Shown: positions 34,069 through 44,675 of the stretch, one piece after another | How positions within the stretch are numbered: the first letter of the stretch is position 1 | Layout: every line of letters starts with the position of its first letter | Source: Flammeovirgaceae bacterium BBD 1991-12 | GTDB lineage: Bacteria; Bacteroidota; Bacteroidia; Cytophagales; Cyclobacteriaceae | DNA: 64,000 nt | Direction of reading: 5' to 3' | Assembly: GCA_001657315.1 (NCBI GenBank) | Contig: LYSV01000013.1 | Location: 52,345 to 116,344, forward strand | Notes under the pieces: generated by a model | What the model saw: only the letters and a program-made list of their open reading frames with translations | The model's database searches: none | Told to the model about the DNA's origin: nothing | Translations under genes and position numbers: made by a program

Positions 34069-36369
34069 ATGCGGTTAGGCATCCAATATGCACAATACTG
34101 GGTAGACAAATTCTACTATTCGTTTCCCGTGCAGCTTTTGCTTAATCATGCCAAAAGGAATCATGTACTTCTGCTTTGCTGGCTTGTCCTTTTTGCCATT
34201 GTAAGCAGTAATTTCGGCAACTACCTTGGGATACCCTTCCTGTTTCTGGATCCGGTCTATCTGAATGAGGTCAATTTCCAGAGCTTTTTCATAGTAGGTC
34301 TTACACTGGCGGGGTTCAGTGTAGCTTTTCATATCACTACCTATATCAGTGACGCCCACAGATTTACCTTTATTGGCACCTTAAGGAGACCGTTCACTAC
34401 TTTCAGTATCAACAACAGCATTATCCCTTTTGGCTTTGCCATTTTTTATGTGATAATGATCATCCGGTATGAAAAATCCAATGAAAGTATAGGGGATGAT
34501 CAGCTGCTGTTCAATATTCTGGGATTCATAACCGGGTATCTGGTCATGACCTCGCTGCTGTTCACTTACTTCTGGCTTACCAATAAGAATATCTTCAAAT
34601 ACGTGGTGTATAAGGTAGATGAAAAGCTCAAGCAAAATATAAAGGCTACGCGGGCCAGCGCCATGAAAAAATGGGATATAGCACGAAAAAAGCAAATACG
34701 GGTAGATTACTATCTAAGCCTGCGGTTTGAAGGAAAAAAGGTAGAAGATCACCGCGGCTTTTATGACAGGGAGACCATCCTTCAGGTCTTCGATCAGAAC
34801 CATTTTAATCTGGTCGTTATCGAGCTTCTGATCTTTGTCGCGCTGATACTTATGGGGGTATTCAAGGACCTGGAAAGCTTTCAGATACCTGCCGCTGCCA
34901 GTTTTATTCTTTTCTTCACCATTTTTGTAATGCTCGCCGGAGCATTTTCCTACTGGTTTGGCAACTGGTCCATTACAGCTTCGATAATACTGATCCTTGT
35001 GGTTAACGTGCTGATGGAACGTAATGTATTCAGCAAGACTTATAAAGCCTTTGGGCTTGATTATAAACGACCGCCTGCCACCTACAACCTGGGGCAAATA
35101 ACCCAGCTAAGCAATTATGATATCCGTCAGAATGACAGGGAGCATACACTTGAGATCCTTAAAAACTGGCGTGCCAAATTTGATACTGTGGAAAAACCAA
35201 AAATGGTCTTTGTATGTGTAAGCGGCGGAGGCCAGCGGGCAGCCCTATGGACACTCAATGTCCTTCAGACTGCTGACCGGATGACGAAAGGCCAGCTCAT
35301 GGAAAATACCATGCTCATGACCGGAGCCTCCGGAGGGCTGATCGGAGCCAGCTACTTCCGTGAATTATTATATCAAAAAGAGCTGGGAAGGGAAGTGGAT
35401 CCCTATTCCAGAAAACACCTGTCCAACATCGCCAGTGATAATCTGAATGCCATTATCTTCAGCTTACTGATGAATGATCTCTTCCTCGGCTTTAAAAAAT
35501 TTGAATACGAGGGTCTGCAATACGATAAAGACCGGGGGTATTCATTTGAAAACCAGTTAAACAAAAATACTGAAATGCTGCTGGACAAGCCCCTGGTAAG
35601 CTACAAATACGCCGAAGAAAAGAGTATCATTCCAATGATCATCATGGCTCCTACCATTATCAACGATGGTCGCAAGCTGTATATTTCACCGCAGAATGTG
35701 TCTTATCTGACCAATGTGACCGACACCCTGTACTACGAAAGTAAGCTCAACGGCATCGACTTTATGCGGTTCTTTGAAAACCAGGGGAGTGAACAGTTGC
35801 GGTTTCTCAGTGGCCTTCGGATGAGCGCGACCTTTCCCTATATTACCCCTAACATTACGCTGCCCAGCAACCCACCTATGGAGATCATGGACGCAGGCAT
35901 TACGGATAACTTCGGAGTGTCAGACGCCATCCGCTTCCTCTACGCCTTCAGGGACTGGATCAGTGAGAACACCTCGGGTATTGTTATCGTGTCCATCCGG
36001 GACTCTGAAAAGGACGGTCCCATCCAACCAAGGGAAAACCTGTCATTGTTCGAACGCTTCACACTACCCATCAGCAGTATCTATGAGAATTTTGAGGCAT
36101 TGCAGGATATTACCAATGATAATAAGATAGACTATGCCCGCAATTGGTTCAATGGCAGTATAGAGCGTGTGGACATTCAGTATGTCCCGGAAGACTATGC
36201 CAAAGAAAACCTTTCAAGGTCAGATAGCCTGAGAATGGAAAATGTACAAAGAGCTTCGCTGAGTTGGCGGCTGACCGGGCGTGAGAAAAAAAGCGTGATC
36301 ACTAATATTGATACCCACGCGAATCAAAAAGCCCTTCTCAAGCTACGGTCGTTGCTGGAGGAGGAGTAG
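34069..36369 (+). CDS. Membrane patatin-like phospholipase
   Basis: A 766-residue protein. The first half has several hydrophobic segments (near 25-50, 65-85, 115-135, 145-170, 245-310). From about residue 375 comes a patatin domain: the glycine-rich oxyanion block VCVSGGGQRAALW, the nucleophile elbow TGASGG and the catalytic DAG (IMDAGITDNFG). Patatins hydrolyse lipid acyl esters using a Ser-Asp dyad. It directly abuts the methyltransferase and may be in the same transcript. Substrate and topology are inferred. Confidence 0.85.
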   Translation: MRLGIQYAQYWVDKFYYSFPVQLLLNHAKRNHVLLLCWLVLFAIVSSNFGNYLGIPFLFLDPVYLNEVNFQSFFIVGLTLAGFSVAFHITTYISDAHRFTFIGTLRRPFTTFSINNSIIPFGFAIFYVIMIIRYEKSNESIGDDQLLFNILGFITGYLVMTSLLFTYFWLTNKNIFKYVVYKVDEKLKQNIKATRASAMKKWDIARKKQIRVDYYLSLRFEGKKVEDHRGFYDRETILQVFDQNHFNLVVIELLIFVALILMGVFKDLESFQIPAAASFILFFTIFVMLAGAFSYWFGNWSITASIILILVVNVLMERNVFSKTYKAFGLDYKRPPATYNLGQITQLSNYDIRQNDREHTLEILKNWRAKFDTVEKPKMVFVCVSGGGQRAALWTLNVLQTADRMTKGQLMENTMLMTGASGGLIGASYFRELLYQKELGREVDPYSRKHLSNIASDNLNAIIFSLLMNDLFLGFKKFEYEGLQYDKDRGYSFENQLNKNTEMLLDKPLVSYKYAEEKSIIPMIIMAPTIINDGRKLYISPQNVSYLTNVTDTLYYESKLNGIDFMRFFENQGSEQLRFLSGLRMSATFPYITPNITLPSNPPMEIMDAGITDNFGVSDAIRFLYAFRDWISENTSGIVIVSIRDSEKDGPIQPRENLSLFERFTLPISSIYENFEALQDITNDNKIDYARNWFNGSIERVDIQYVPEDYAKENLSRSDSLRMENVQRASLSWRLTGREKKSVITNIDTHANQKALLKLRSLLEEE

Positions 36370-36541
36370 GTTTTTGCCTGTAAAATGTTCCTGCGCTGAA
36401 AATGCGAGCATCACTCAAATTCAAAGGCCTACCCGGCAAAATTGTTTTTACCCGGTAAAGATTTTGTCGCTACGGGGCTCTTTCAAAGTTGAACCCGGAT
36501 TTAATAATTTAGACACCAAGTTAGGTTAAACGGCCTGGGAA

Positions 36542-37618
36542 ATGCTTTTAATACGAAGAAAGTTATTAGGACAAGATTTCAAAAAAGTACACCACTCAAT
36601 TTTATTATTAACTTTCATTATTTGCGTAGTCTACGAGCAAATAACAGTACCTGGCGCAACATTGAATAGCCTGGTCTATTGGCCTCTTTCTTACTTTTTG
36701 ATGTTGTGGCTGTTAACCGGTTTTATTCCAATTTTATTTTTGCATGGCCTTACAATGGATAATCAAAAGGCGATTTCTTATCATACCATTTTGGCTCTTT
36801 TGTTTGGATTTACACATGTTGCCTTATCTGATATTTCCATTGTGCTTTTAGAGCGACTTCTTAATATACCGGAGCACCTCGCATTAGGTTCACTGGCATC
36901 AAAATGGTTAAATGCATGGCAAGAATCATTAAAAAGCTCAATTTGGTATTTAGTCACCCTGGCGGGTATATCGATATTGTATTATCGGGAGCTATATAAA
37001 AATGAACAAAAGAAAAATGAGCAATTGGTTCAAAGACTGGAAAGAGCCGAGGTGAAAACCCTATCCGCTGAACTTAACCCGCACTTCCTGTTCAATGCCA
37101 TGAATGGAATTGCCATGCAGGTTAGAAAAAACGAAAGCCAGCAGGCTATTGAAAGCATAGCCAATTTAGGTGAAATGCTAAGAGCAGTTTTAAATACCAG
37201 GAACAACGTATTCATTACGGTAGAAGAAGAGCTAAAGCTGTTGGATCGCTATATTTCTTTGGAGAAACGAAGGTTTAAGGAAAGAATAATTATTGAAGTA
37301 AATTGTGAAAATAAGGTATTAGGCAGTATCATACCTAAGTTGCTCCTCCAGCCTATTGTAGAAAATGCCTTTAAGCATGGGGTAAATGCAGATCCTGGGG
37401 AATCTAAAATACTTGTTAATGTCTTTGCCCATGTTGACAAATTATGCATAGAAGTATTTAATACGGGCACAAGTAGAATAACATGGCCCATGCAAAAAAG
37501 CAACAGCATAGGGTTGCCAAATACCGTGGAAAGACTTAGGAAATTGTACAAGAATAATTTCGTGTTACTGATTAAGCAGGGGACAAATGGAATACTTGTA
37601 AAGATCGAATTACCTTGA
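36542..37618 (+). CDS. LytS/YehU-type sensor histidine kinase
   Basis: A 358-residue kinase. Several membrane helices fill residues about 18-150. The dimerisation motif AELNPHFLFNAMNGI is typical of the His_kinase (PF06580-like) class, with phospho-acceptor H181. The ATPase N box is LLQPIVENAFKHGV and a G-box-like segment (SIGLPNTVERL) follows. It is paired with the LytTR regulator 8 bp downstream. The gene is visibly more A+T-rich than its neighbours (17 G+C in the 60 bases from 36541). Confidence 0.93.
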   Translation: MLLIRRKLLGQDFKKVHHSILLLTFIICVVYEQITVPGATLNSLVYWPLSYFLMLWLLTGFIPILFLHGLTMDNQKAISYHTILALLFGFTHVALSDISIVLLERLLNIPEHLALGSLASKWLNAWQESLKSSIWYLVTLAGISILYYRELYKNEQKKNEQLVQRLERAEVKTLSAELNPHFLFNAMNGIAMQVRKNESQQAIESIANLGEMLRAVLNTRNNVFITVEEELKLLDRYISLEKRRFKERIIIEVNCENKVLGSIIPKLLLQPIVENAFKHGVNADPGESKILVNVFAHVDKLCIEVFNTGTSRITWPMQKSNSIGLPNTVERLRKLYKNNFVLLIKQGTNGILVKIELP

Positions 37619-37625
37619 TATCATA

Positions 37626-38396
37626 ATGTTTTCAACAATAGTGGTAGATGATGAAAAGGACGCGCGGGAAGGACTCGCCCTGCTTTTGCAGCAAGATGAA
37701 GAAATTCGATTATTGGCGTTGTGCGATGACGGCCTGACCGCTATCTCAGAAATTGAAAAGCATAAGCCCGATATTCTATTCCTGGATGTTCAGATGCCAC
37801 AGGTCAACGGTTTTGAAGTATTACGCAGCATACAATTTATGCCGAAAGCTGTAATTTTTGTTACTGCTTTCGACGAGTTTGCCTTGAGAGCTTTTGAAGT
37901 TCATGCTACAGACTACCTTTTAAAACCTTTCACTGACCCGCGCTTTTTCAAAGCACTGGACCATGCCAAAGAGATGGTAACCAGGAATCAAATGGATAGC
38001 AACAAACTTATCAACTCCTTGCCACCAGGAGAAACTACAGGATCAGAACTGCTGGACAGGTCGTTGGGAGAACGACTGGTTGTAAAGGAAAACGGGAGAA
38101 TCCAATTGATACCCTACCGGGATATTCGTTGGCTGGAAGCCTATGATTATTATGTAAAGATACACCTGGAGGATCGCTTTTATTTGATCAGGGAGAGTTT
38201 AAAGAAACTCGCACATAAGTTACAAGCCTACGGCTTTGTTCGCATTCATAAATCCACAGTTGTTAATTTGAAATATGCCACTACAGTAAAACAATTATCA
38301 CAAAAGGGACATGTGCTGGTATTAAAAAATGGGCAGGAACTGGCGGTAAGCAGGAACCATAAAAAGGCACTTTTTGATCTTTTTAATCGTAGTTAA
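37626..38396 (+). CDS. LytTR-family response regulator
   Basis: A 256-residue regulator. The receiver domain (1-120) has the acidic pair VVDDE, phospho-acceptor D54 in LFLDVQMP and the signature Lys in YLLKPF. The C-terminal LytTR DNA-binding domain (about 155-256) shows DIRWLEAYDYYVKIHLED, FVRIHKSTVVN and ELAVSRNHKK. It is coupled to the kinase gene. The likely target is the permease gene 93 bp downstream, by position only. Confidence 0.93.
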   Translation: MFSTIVVDDEKDAREGLALLLQQDEEIRLLALCDDGLTAISEIEKHKPDILFLDVQMPQVNGFEVLRSIQFMPKAVIFVTAFDEFALRAFEVHATDYLLKPFTDPRFFKALDHAKEMVTRNQMDSNKLINSLPPGETTGSELLDRSLGERLVVKENGRIQLIPYRDIRWLEAYDYYVKIHLEDRFYLIRESLKKLAHKLQAYGFVRIHKSTVVNLKYATTVKQLSQKGHVLVLKNGQELAVSRNHKKALFDLFNRS

Positions 38397-38488
38397 CACT
38401 TTACTGCACAACAGGGACCGTTTCCTGCATATCATCAACTATAGAATCAAATTGAGCGTAGGCTTGCTTGTATTAAAATAGAAATAAT

Positions 38489-40921
38489 ATGCTAAAGAAT
38501 CACCTTAAGTTTGCCATTAGAATGTTTTTAAAAGACGGCATTTACCCCTGGCTCAATATACTTGGGTTAGCCCTTGGTATTTCGTGCGGCATACTCATTC
38601 TTCTTTATCTTCAATACGATCTGACCTATGACAGACACCATAAACAACACGGACAGATCTTTCGCATAGTAAATCATCTCCAGGCCACCGGGGCATCCTT
38701 TAATGTAGCCAAGACAGCCAGGGAGTTAGCACCTCTTCTAAAGGAAGAGTATGCCGAAATTGAAAACTACGTACGATTTGAGCGGTACTATAACCCAATG
38801 CTTAGTTATACTTCGGATCATGGTGAGAAGATTCTGCACTACATCGATAATGTATATGAAACTGATTCCAGCGTACTATCCGTTTTTACACACGAATTCA
38901 TAGAAGGTGACCCTGCCTCAGCACTGCATTCACCGAATAAAATGGTGATCACGGATAAGGTAGCAAGGATGTTTTTCGGAAGCGAGCCCGCTTTAAATAA
39001 GGAAATTTCTATTGATAATAACCAGCGATATGAAGTAATGGGAGTGATCAAAGAACTTCCCGGCAATACCCACTTAAAATATGATGTGCTGGTATCGCAG
39101 TTACCACTGGATAGAGAATGGATAAGAAATGGTCGTGAAGATCCTGTGCGCGTATCGGAGGGATTCTGGAACCCTGGCACATATACCTATTTATTCTTTG
39201 GCAAGAACTATGATGCCCGACAGTTTTATTCCAAATTTCCTCAAATTTTTGATACTTACTTCAGAGGTTTCGGGGAGCAGATAGATGGTACAGTAGATAT
39301 GGACCTGGAACCGTTGGCGGATATCCACTTTACAAGTAAAAGAGGTGGGGACGTTCCACAGGGTAACATTAACTATACCTATACTTTTGCCGCCATAGGC
39401 TTTTTTATTATCATATTAGCCTGTATTAATTATATTAATATGGCCACTGCAAGGGCCGTGAACAGAGCCGGTGAAATTGGTATGAGAAAAGTGCTGGGTC
39501 ATTCAAATAATACACTCTTTTTTTCGATCTTATTGGAAGCTTTTGTCCTTGCTTTCGTGGCCCTTGTATTGGCCCTGCTATTCTGTTTCATTATCATATA
39601 CCTTACTCCCCTTGAAGATCTGATAGGTAAACAACTTGAGCTTGACTTTTTTAGTAATCCAATACTGCTTGTTGGCGCTCTATTGCTTACGGCATGCATA
39701 GGTTTGATGTCAGGGGTATACCCCGCGCTTTACCTCCCTGCGATTCCCATCGTAAAAGCACTAAAGGGAAAATTTTCATCAAAAACCGGCGGTAGGTTAT
39801 TTCGTAAAACGCTGATCATATTTCAATTTGGCATTTCGATATTCGTGATCATATGTACATTCCTCATGGAGAAACAGATCGAATTTTTAAGAAACACGGA
39901 CCTGGGTTTTGAAAATGAAAATGTTGTTTTAATTCCCCTACAGGATTCTTTGGTGGTAAACCAAATGGAAGCCATAAAATCTGAGTATAAACGTTTGCCC
40001 GGGGTGTCAGAAGCCAGCACGGCGTATGGAGTGCCTGGTTTAGGCGTAGGGGGGTCGGTTTTCTGGGTGGAAACGGATGAAGGGATGACCCAGCAGAGTA
40101 TTAATACAATATGGGCAGGAGAAGAATATTTGGAAACCATGGGCATCGAAATCCTTCAAGGCAGAGGCTTCAGAAAGGGGTCAGAAATAGACCGGAATTT
40201 AAGGGTTATCGTAAATGAAGCGACTGTTGCTATAATGAACTGGGGAGACAGTGCTGTAGGTAAAAAGATCAAATTCTTTCATGGCAACGAGGAAGGAGAG
40301 GTTATCGGTGTTATGAAAAATTTTAACTACAGTTCCCTGCACAATAAAATTGATCCACTTCTCATTGGACTTAGCGATAATCAAGGAGGGTATTTGCATT
40401 TAAGGGTTAGCCCGGTCAACCTTAGACAAACTATGGCTAAAATTGAGATGATGTGGAGAGGCTTTGACCCCAATCATCTTTACCAATTTAAATTTCTTGA
40501 TCAAAGTTTTAATGAGCAGTATAAGGCTGACGAGACCCAGCAGCATTTAGTGGGCACACTATCCTACGTCTGTATTTTTATCTCCATCCTTGGTCTCGTA
40601 GGCCTGGCAGCTTTTACTGCCAGTCAAAAAACCAAAGAAATAGGGGTGAGAAAAGTTTTAGGAGCTTCGTCAGGCAATATCATTGGCTCATTTTCAAAAG
40701 ACTATTTGAAACTGATCCTTATTTCGTTCTTGATCGCCGTACCGGTGGCAAACTATGCCATTTCAGAATGGCTCAATAGTTTTGCCTATCAAACAGAAAT
40801 ACATTGGTATAATTTCCTGGTTCCGGGAATCATTGTGCTTTTCGTGGCTTTGGTTACAGTAGGTTTACAGACATTCAAATCGGCAAATGCCAACCCGGTA
40901 AAAGCGCTTAGAAGTGAGTAA
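38489..40921 (+). CDS. FtsX/MacB-type ABC transporter permease
   Basis: An 810-residue permease with two repeats of the MacB periplasmic core plus FtsX three-helix unit. The FtsX modules carry EIGMRKVLGHSNNTLFFS and EIGVRKVLGASSGNIIGSF. Such large permeases, often several paralogues per genome, are typical of Bacteroidota. No ATP-binding protein is encoded nearby, so it must use one from elsewhere. It is the third gene of the A+T-rich cassette and probably controlled by the adjacent two-component pair. Confidence 0.92.
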   Translation: MLKNHLKFAIRMFLKDGIYPWLNILGLALGISCGILILLYLQYDLTYDRHHKQHGQIFRIVNHLQATGASFNVAKTARELAPLLKEEYAEIENYVRFERYYNPMLSYTSDHGEKILHYIDNVYETDSSVLSVFTHEFIEGDPASALHSPNKMVITDKVARMFFGSEPALNKEISIDNNQRYEVMGVIKELPGNTHLKYDVLVSQLPLDREWIRNGREDPVRVSEGFWNPGTYTYLFFGKNYDARQFYSKFPQIFDTYFRGFGEQIDGTVDMDLEPLADIHFTSKRGGDVPQGNINYTYTFAAIGFFIIILACINYINMATARAVNRAGEIGMRKVLGHSNNTLFFSILLEAFVLAFVALVLALLFCFIIIYLTPLEDLIGKQLELDFFSNPILLVGALLLTACIGLMSGVYPALYLPAIPIVKALKGKFSSKTGGRLFRKTLIIFQFGISIFVIICTFLMEKQIEFLRNTDLGFENENVVLIPLQDSLVVNQMEAIKSEYKRLPGVSEASTAYGVPGLGVGGSVFWVETDEGMTQQSINTIWAGEEYLETMGIEILQGRGFRKGSEIDRNLRVIVNEATVAIMNWGDSAVGKKIKFFHGNEEGEVIGVMKNFNYSSLHNKIDPLLIGLSDNQGGYLHLRVSPVNLRQTMAKIEMMWRGFDPNHLYQFKFLDQSFNEQYKADETQQHLVGTLSYVCIFISILGLVGLAAFTASQKTKEIGVRKVLGASSGNIIGSFSKDYLKLILISFLIAVPVANYAISEWLNSFAYQTEIHWYNFLVPGIIVLFVALVTVGLQTFKSANANPVKALRSE

Positions 40922-41104
40922 TACCATAAAAACTAGTTGAGCGGTAGTTTAAGGCAGATCACTAAATTCGCATCAAGTCAAGCCCGGGTTTATCAGAAAA
41001 AAGAACCGGCATCATAATTTTCCAAACTTTGTAAACGATTTAAGACAACAGGAAATGACAAGTTTGGAACCAAAATCTTTACCGGTTAGAGCAGTATCTC
41101 TATG

Positions 41105-41124
41105 GCTAACTAATGCTTGTTAGC
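41105..41124. promoter_or_regulatory. Possible operator overlapping the icmF promoter
   Basis: GCTAAC (41105-41110) and GTTAGC (41119-41124) are a perfect inverted repeat with an 8-base centre, overlapping the expected -33 area. A repressor (for example TetR-like) could bind; inference only. Confidence 0.4.
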
Positions 41125-41142
41125 AAAGTCATGATTTTATCG

Positions 41143-41150
41143 TAATTTTG
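41143..41150 (+). promoter_or_regulatory. -7 box of icmF (TAATTTTG)
   Basis: Exact TAnnTTTG match 22 bp before the icmF ATG. TTGT at 41117-41120 is a possible -33 element with a 22-bp spacer. Confidence 0.55.
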
Positions 41151-41172
41151 CAGCTTTAACACCAGACCTACT

Positions 41173-44100
41173 ATGAAGCAAGTGGCGCCCTACAAGCCGA
41201 AAAACAAAGTAAGAATAGTTACAGCCGCCAGCCTTTTTGATGGTCACGATGCGGCCATCAACATCATGAGACGCATTATTCAGTCCACCGGTTGTGAGGT
41301 CATCCATCTCGGACATGACCGTAGCGTGGAAGAGGTAGTAAATACCGCTATTCAGGAGGATGCCCAGGCCATCGCCATGACCTCCTATCAGGGTGGACAC
41401 AACGAGTATTTCAAATACATGCATGACCTGCTGAAGGAAAAAGGCGCCGGACATATCAGGATATTCGGCGGAGGTGGCGGGGTGATCCTGCCGGATGAAA
41501 TCCAGGAACTGCATGACTACGGCATCACCAGAATATATTCCCCGGATGATGGCCGGGCCATGGGTCTTCAGGGTATGATCAACGATCTGATCGAAAAAAG
41601 TGATTTTGCTATAGGGGAAAGCCTTAACGGCGAGGTAGATCATCTCAGCGAGAAGGACCCAAAATCTATAGCCCGTTTAATATCGGCTGCTGAGAATTTT
41701 CCGGAGCAGGCTGACGGTGACCTCAAAACTGTCCATAAACTGGCAGAGAAAGTGGATATTCCTGTGTTGGGCATTACTGGTACCGGGGGTGCAGGTAAAT
41801 CTTCACTGGTGGATGAACTCGTACGCAGGTTTTTGACCGACTTTAAGGATAAAACAGTTGCTATTGTCTCTGTTGACCCTTCCAAGAGAAAGACCGGGGG
41901 CGCTCTGCTGGGCGATCGCATCAGAATGAATGCCATAAAGAACGATAGGGTCTATATGCGTTCGTTGGCCACCCGGCAATCCAACCTGGCATTGTCAAAA
42001 CACGTCAGTGAAGCCATAAAGGTGCTGAAAGCCGCTGAATATGACCTTATCATTCTGGAAACCTCGGGAATAGGTCAGTCCGATACGGAGATCACTGAGC
42101 ATTCCGACGTGAGCCTGTATGTTATGACCCCTGAATACGGAGCTGCTACCCAACTGGAGAAAATAGACATGCTGGACTTTGCAGATGTTATTGCCATCAA
42201 CAAATTCGACAAAAGAGGTGCTCTGGATGCTTTAAGGGACGTTAAGAAACAGTATAAACGAAATCACAACCTATGGGACGTCGATGACAGCAGCATTCCG
42301 GTTTTTGGTACCATAGCGTCGCAGTTCAACGATCCGGGCATGAACAGCCTGTATGCAGATCTCATGAAAAAGATCTCGGAAAAGTCCGACACAAACATGG
42401 GTTCCAACTTTGAGGTCACTGATGAGATGTCTGAGAAGATCTATGTTATACCTCCCAATCGCACACGCTACCTGTCTGAAATATCCGAGACCATAAAAGA
42501 CTATGATCAATGGGTAGCTACCCAGAAAGAGGTAGCCGAGAAGCTGTATGGACTCAGAAAATCCATTGAAACACTGCAGGAAACAGGCCTTGAAGACAAA
42601 GACAGATTGATCAGGGGACTGGAGGAATCCTATCAGCAGGTGGCACTTGATATAGACCCCAGAAATCTCAAGATCATCGACGACTGGAACGCCAGGCAGA
42701 AGAAATACAAGGATGCGGTATACTCCTTCAAAGTAAGGGACAAGGAAATATCCATTCAGACTCACACGGAATCACTTTCCCACACGCAGATACCCAAGGT
42801 AGCCCTGCCCAAATATGCAGCCTGGGGTGACATACTTCATTGGAGCCTGCAGGAAAATGTACCGGGAGAATTCCCCTATACCGCTGGTATTTACCCTTTT
42901 AAGCGCGAAGGTGAAGATCCTACGCGTATGTTCGCCGGTGAGGGCGGCCCTGAGCGTACCAACAGGAGATTTCACTACGTAAGCCTGAATATGCCGGCGA
43001 AAAGGCTATCAACTGCCTTTGATTCGGTCACGCTCTATGGCAACGACCCTGATTACCGGCCGGATATTTACGGGAAGATCGGTAACTCCGGCGTATCCGT
43101 TTGCTGTCTGGATGATGCAAAGAAGCTGTATTCAGGCTTTAATCTGGCTGATCCCATGACCTCCGTGTCAATGACAATCAACGGGCCTGCGCCCATGCTA
43201 CTGGGATTTTTCATGAATGCAGCCATTGATCAGCAGTGTGAGTTATATATCCATGAAAACGGCCTTGAAGCGGAGATAAACAAAAAAATAGATGCCATCT
43301 ACCAAAAAAAGGATGCGGTGCGGCCTGCATATCAGGGAGAGCTGCCGGAAGGCAATGATGGCCTGGGACTAATGCTGCTGGGCGTGACCGGCGATCAGGT
43401 ATTACCCAAAGATGTTTATGAAAACATCCGTACGAAAACATTGGCCTCAGTAAGAGGGACTGTGCAGGCAGACATTCTGAAGGAAGACCAGGCACAGAAT
43501 ACCTGTATCTTCTCCACTGAATTTGCCCTGAGGCTGATGGGCGATGTTCAGGAATACTTCATTGAAAACAATGTAAGGAATTTTTATTCTGTATCCATTT
43601 CCGGATACCATATCGCCGAAGCAGGAGCCAATCCCATTACCCAACTCGCCTTCACCCTGGCCAATGGTTTCACCTATGTGGAGTACTACCTGAGCCGGGG
43701 TATGGACATCAACCGGTTTGCCCCCAACCTGTCCTTTTTCTTTTCCAATGGCATAGATCCTGAATACGCGGTGATAGGCCGTGTGGCCCGTAGGATATGG
43801 GCCAAGTCCATGCGCGAAAAGTATGGCGCCGACGCAAGATCACAAATGCTGAAATATCATATCCAGACCTCGGGACGATCACTGCACGCACAGGAAATAG
43901 ACTTTAACGATATCAGGACTACGCTACAGGCGCTGTATGCTATTTATGACAACTGTAACTCACTGCATACCAATGCCTATGACGAGGCTATCACTACTCC
44001 TACAGAAGAGTCCGTAAGGCGGGCCATGGCCATACAGCTCATTATCAACAAGGAGCTCGGTCTGGCGAAAAATGAAAATCCCCTGCAGGGCTCCTTCATC

Positions 44101-44553
44101 ATTGAAGAGCTCACCGACCTGGTGGAAGAGGCGGTGCTCGCCGAGTTTGACAGGATCACCGAGCGCGGCGGCGTGCTGGGCGCCATGGAAACCATGTATC
44201 AGAGAAGCAAGATACAGGAAGAGAGCCTTTATTACGAAACCCTGAAGCATACAGGACAGTATCCGATCATTGGAGTGAACACTTTCCTGAGCTCCAAGGG
44301 CTCTCCAACCATTATCCCACAAGAGGTAATAAGAGCTACGGTAGAGGAAAAGGAATATCAGATCAGCATGTTGGGTGACCTGCACGTAAGGTACAACGAT
44401 GAAGCCACAGAAAAGCTAAAAAATGTCCAGCAGGCCGCTATTCAAAACCAAAACGTTTTCGAGACGCTCATGGAAGCCTGCAAGGTCTGTTCACTGGGTC
44501 AGATTACATATGCTCTTTTTGAGGTGGGCGGACAGTACAGGAGGAACATGTGA
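41173..44553 (+). CDS. icmF: Fused isobutyryl-CoA mutase IcmF
   Basis: Adenosylcobalamin-dependent acyl-CoA mutase of 1126 residues with IcmF order: B12-binding domain (about 12-140; FDGHDAA), MeaB-like GTPase chaperone (about 185-400; [12 protein letters not shown]) and mutase barrel (from about 560). Active-site identity supports isobutyryl-CoA rather than methylmalonyl-CoA. The Tyr of methylmalonyl mutase (RQYAG) is F587 here (RMFAG), and the carboxylate-binding Arg (VRNTY) is Q775 (AQNTC). It interconverts isobutyryl- and n-butyryl-CoA or similar short branched acyl-CoAs. Monocistronic, with its own promoter and a possible operator. No cobalamin riboswitch was recognised. Confidence 0.92.
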   Translation: MKQVAPYKPKNKVRIVTAASLFDGHDAAINIMRRIIQSTGCEVIHLGHDRSVEEVVNTAIQEDAQAIAMTSYQGGHNEYFKYMHDLLKEKGAGHIRIFGGGGGVILPDEIQELHDYGITRIYSPDDGRAMGLQGMINDLIEKSDFAIGESLNGEVDHLSEKDPKSIARLISAAENFPEQADGDLKTVHKLAEKVDIPVLGITGTGGAGKSSLVDELVRRFLTDFKDKTVAIVSVDPSKRKTGGALLGDRIRMNAIKNDRVYMRSLATRQSNLALSKHVSEAIKVLKAAEYDLIILETSGIGQSDTEITEHSDVSLYVMTPEYGAATQLEKIDMLDFADVIAINKFDKRGALDALRDVKKQYKRNHNLWDVDDSSIPVFGTIASQFNDPGMNSLYADLMKKISEKSDTNMGSNFEVTDEMSEKIYVIPPNRTRYLSEISETIKDYDQWVATQKEVAEKLYGLRKSIETLQETGLEDKDRLIRGLEESYQQVALDIDPRNLKIIDDWNARQKKYKDAVYSFKVRDKEISIQTHTESLSHTQIPKVALPKYAAWGDILHWSLQENVPGEFPYTAGIYPFKREGEDPTRMFAGEGGPERTNRRFHYVSLNMPAKRLSTAFDSVTLYGNDPDYRPDIYGKIGNSGVSVCCLDDAKKLYSGFNLADPMTSVSMTINGPAPMLLGFFMNAAIDQQCELYIHENGLEAEINKKIDAIYQKKDAVRPAYQGELPEGNDGLGLMLLGVTGDQVLPKDVYENIRTKTLASVRGTVQADILKEDQAQNTCIFSTEFALRLMGDVQEYFIENNVRNFYSVSISGYHIAEAGANPITQLAFTLANGFTYVEYYLSRGMDINRFAPNLSFFFSNGIDPEYAVIGRVARRIWAKSMREKYGADARSQMLKYHIQTSGRSLHAQEIDFNDIRTTLQALYAIYDNCNSLHTNAYDEAITTPTEESVRRAMAIQLIINKELGLAKNENPLQGSFIIEELTDLVEEAVLAEFDRITERGGVLGAMETMYQRSKIQEESLYYETLKHTGQYPIIGVNTFLSSKGSPTIIPQEVIRATVEEKEYQISMLGDLHVRYNDEATEKLKNVQQAAIQNQNVFETLMEACKVCSLGQITYALFEVGGQYRRNM

Positions 44554-44675
44554 TTGAGATTTATGATTTGAGGATTTTGGATTGCCGATTTGTCGTTTAT
44601 AGTTGATAGGGTTAGCAGATTACCTTGTAATCTACCAGCCAGTGTATAAGCTCAAAACTCAGTACTCAAGACGAC

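Noticed and set aside
41040..41109. 22-codon ORF upstream of icmF as a leader peptide
   Set aside because: No start context, no run of regulatory codons and no attenuator-like hairpins followed by T's.
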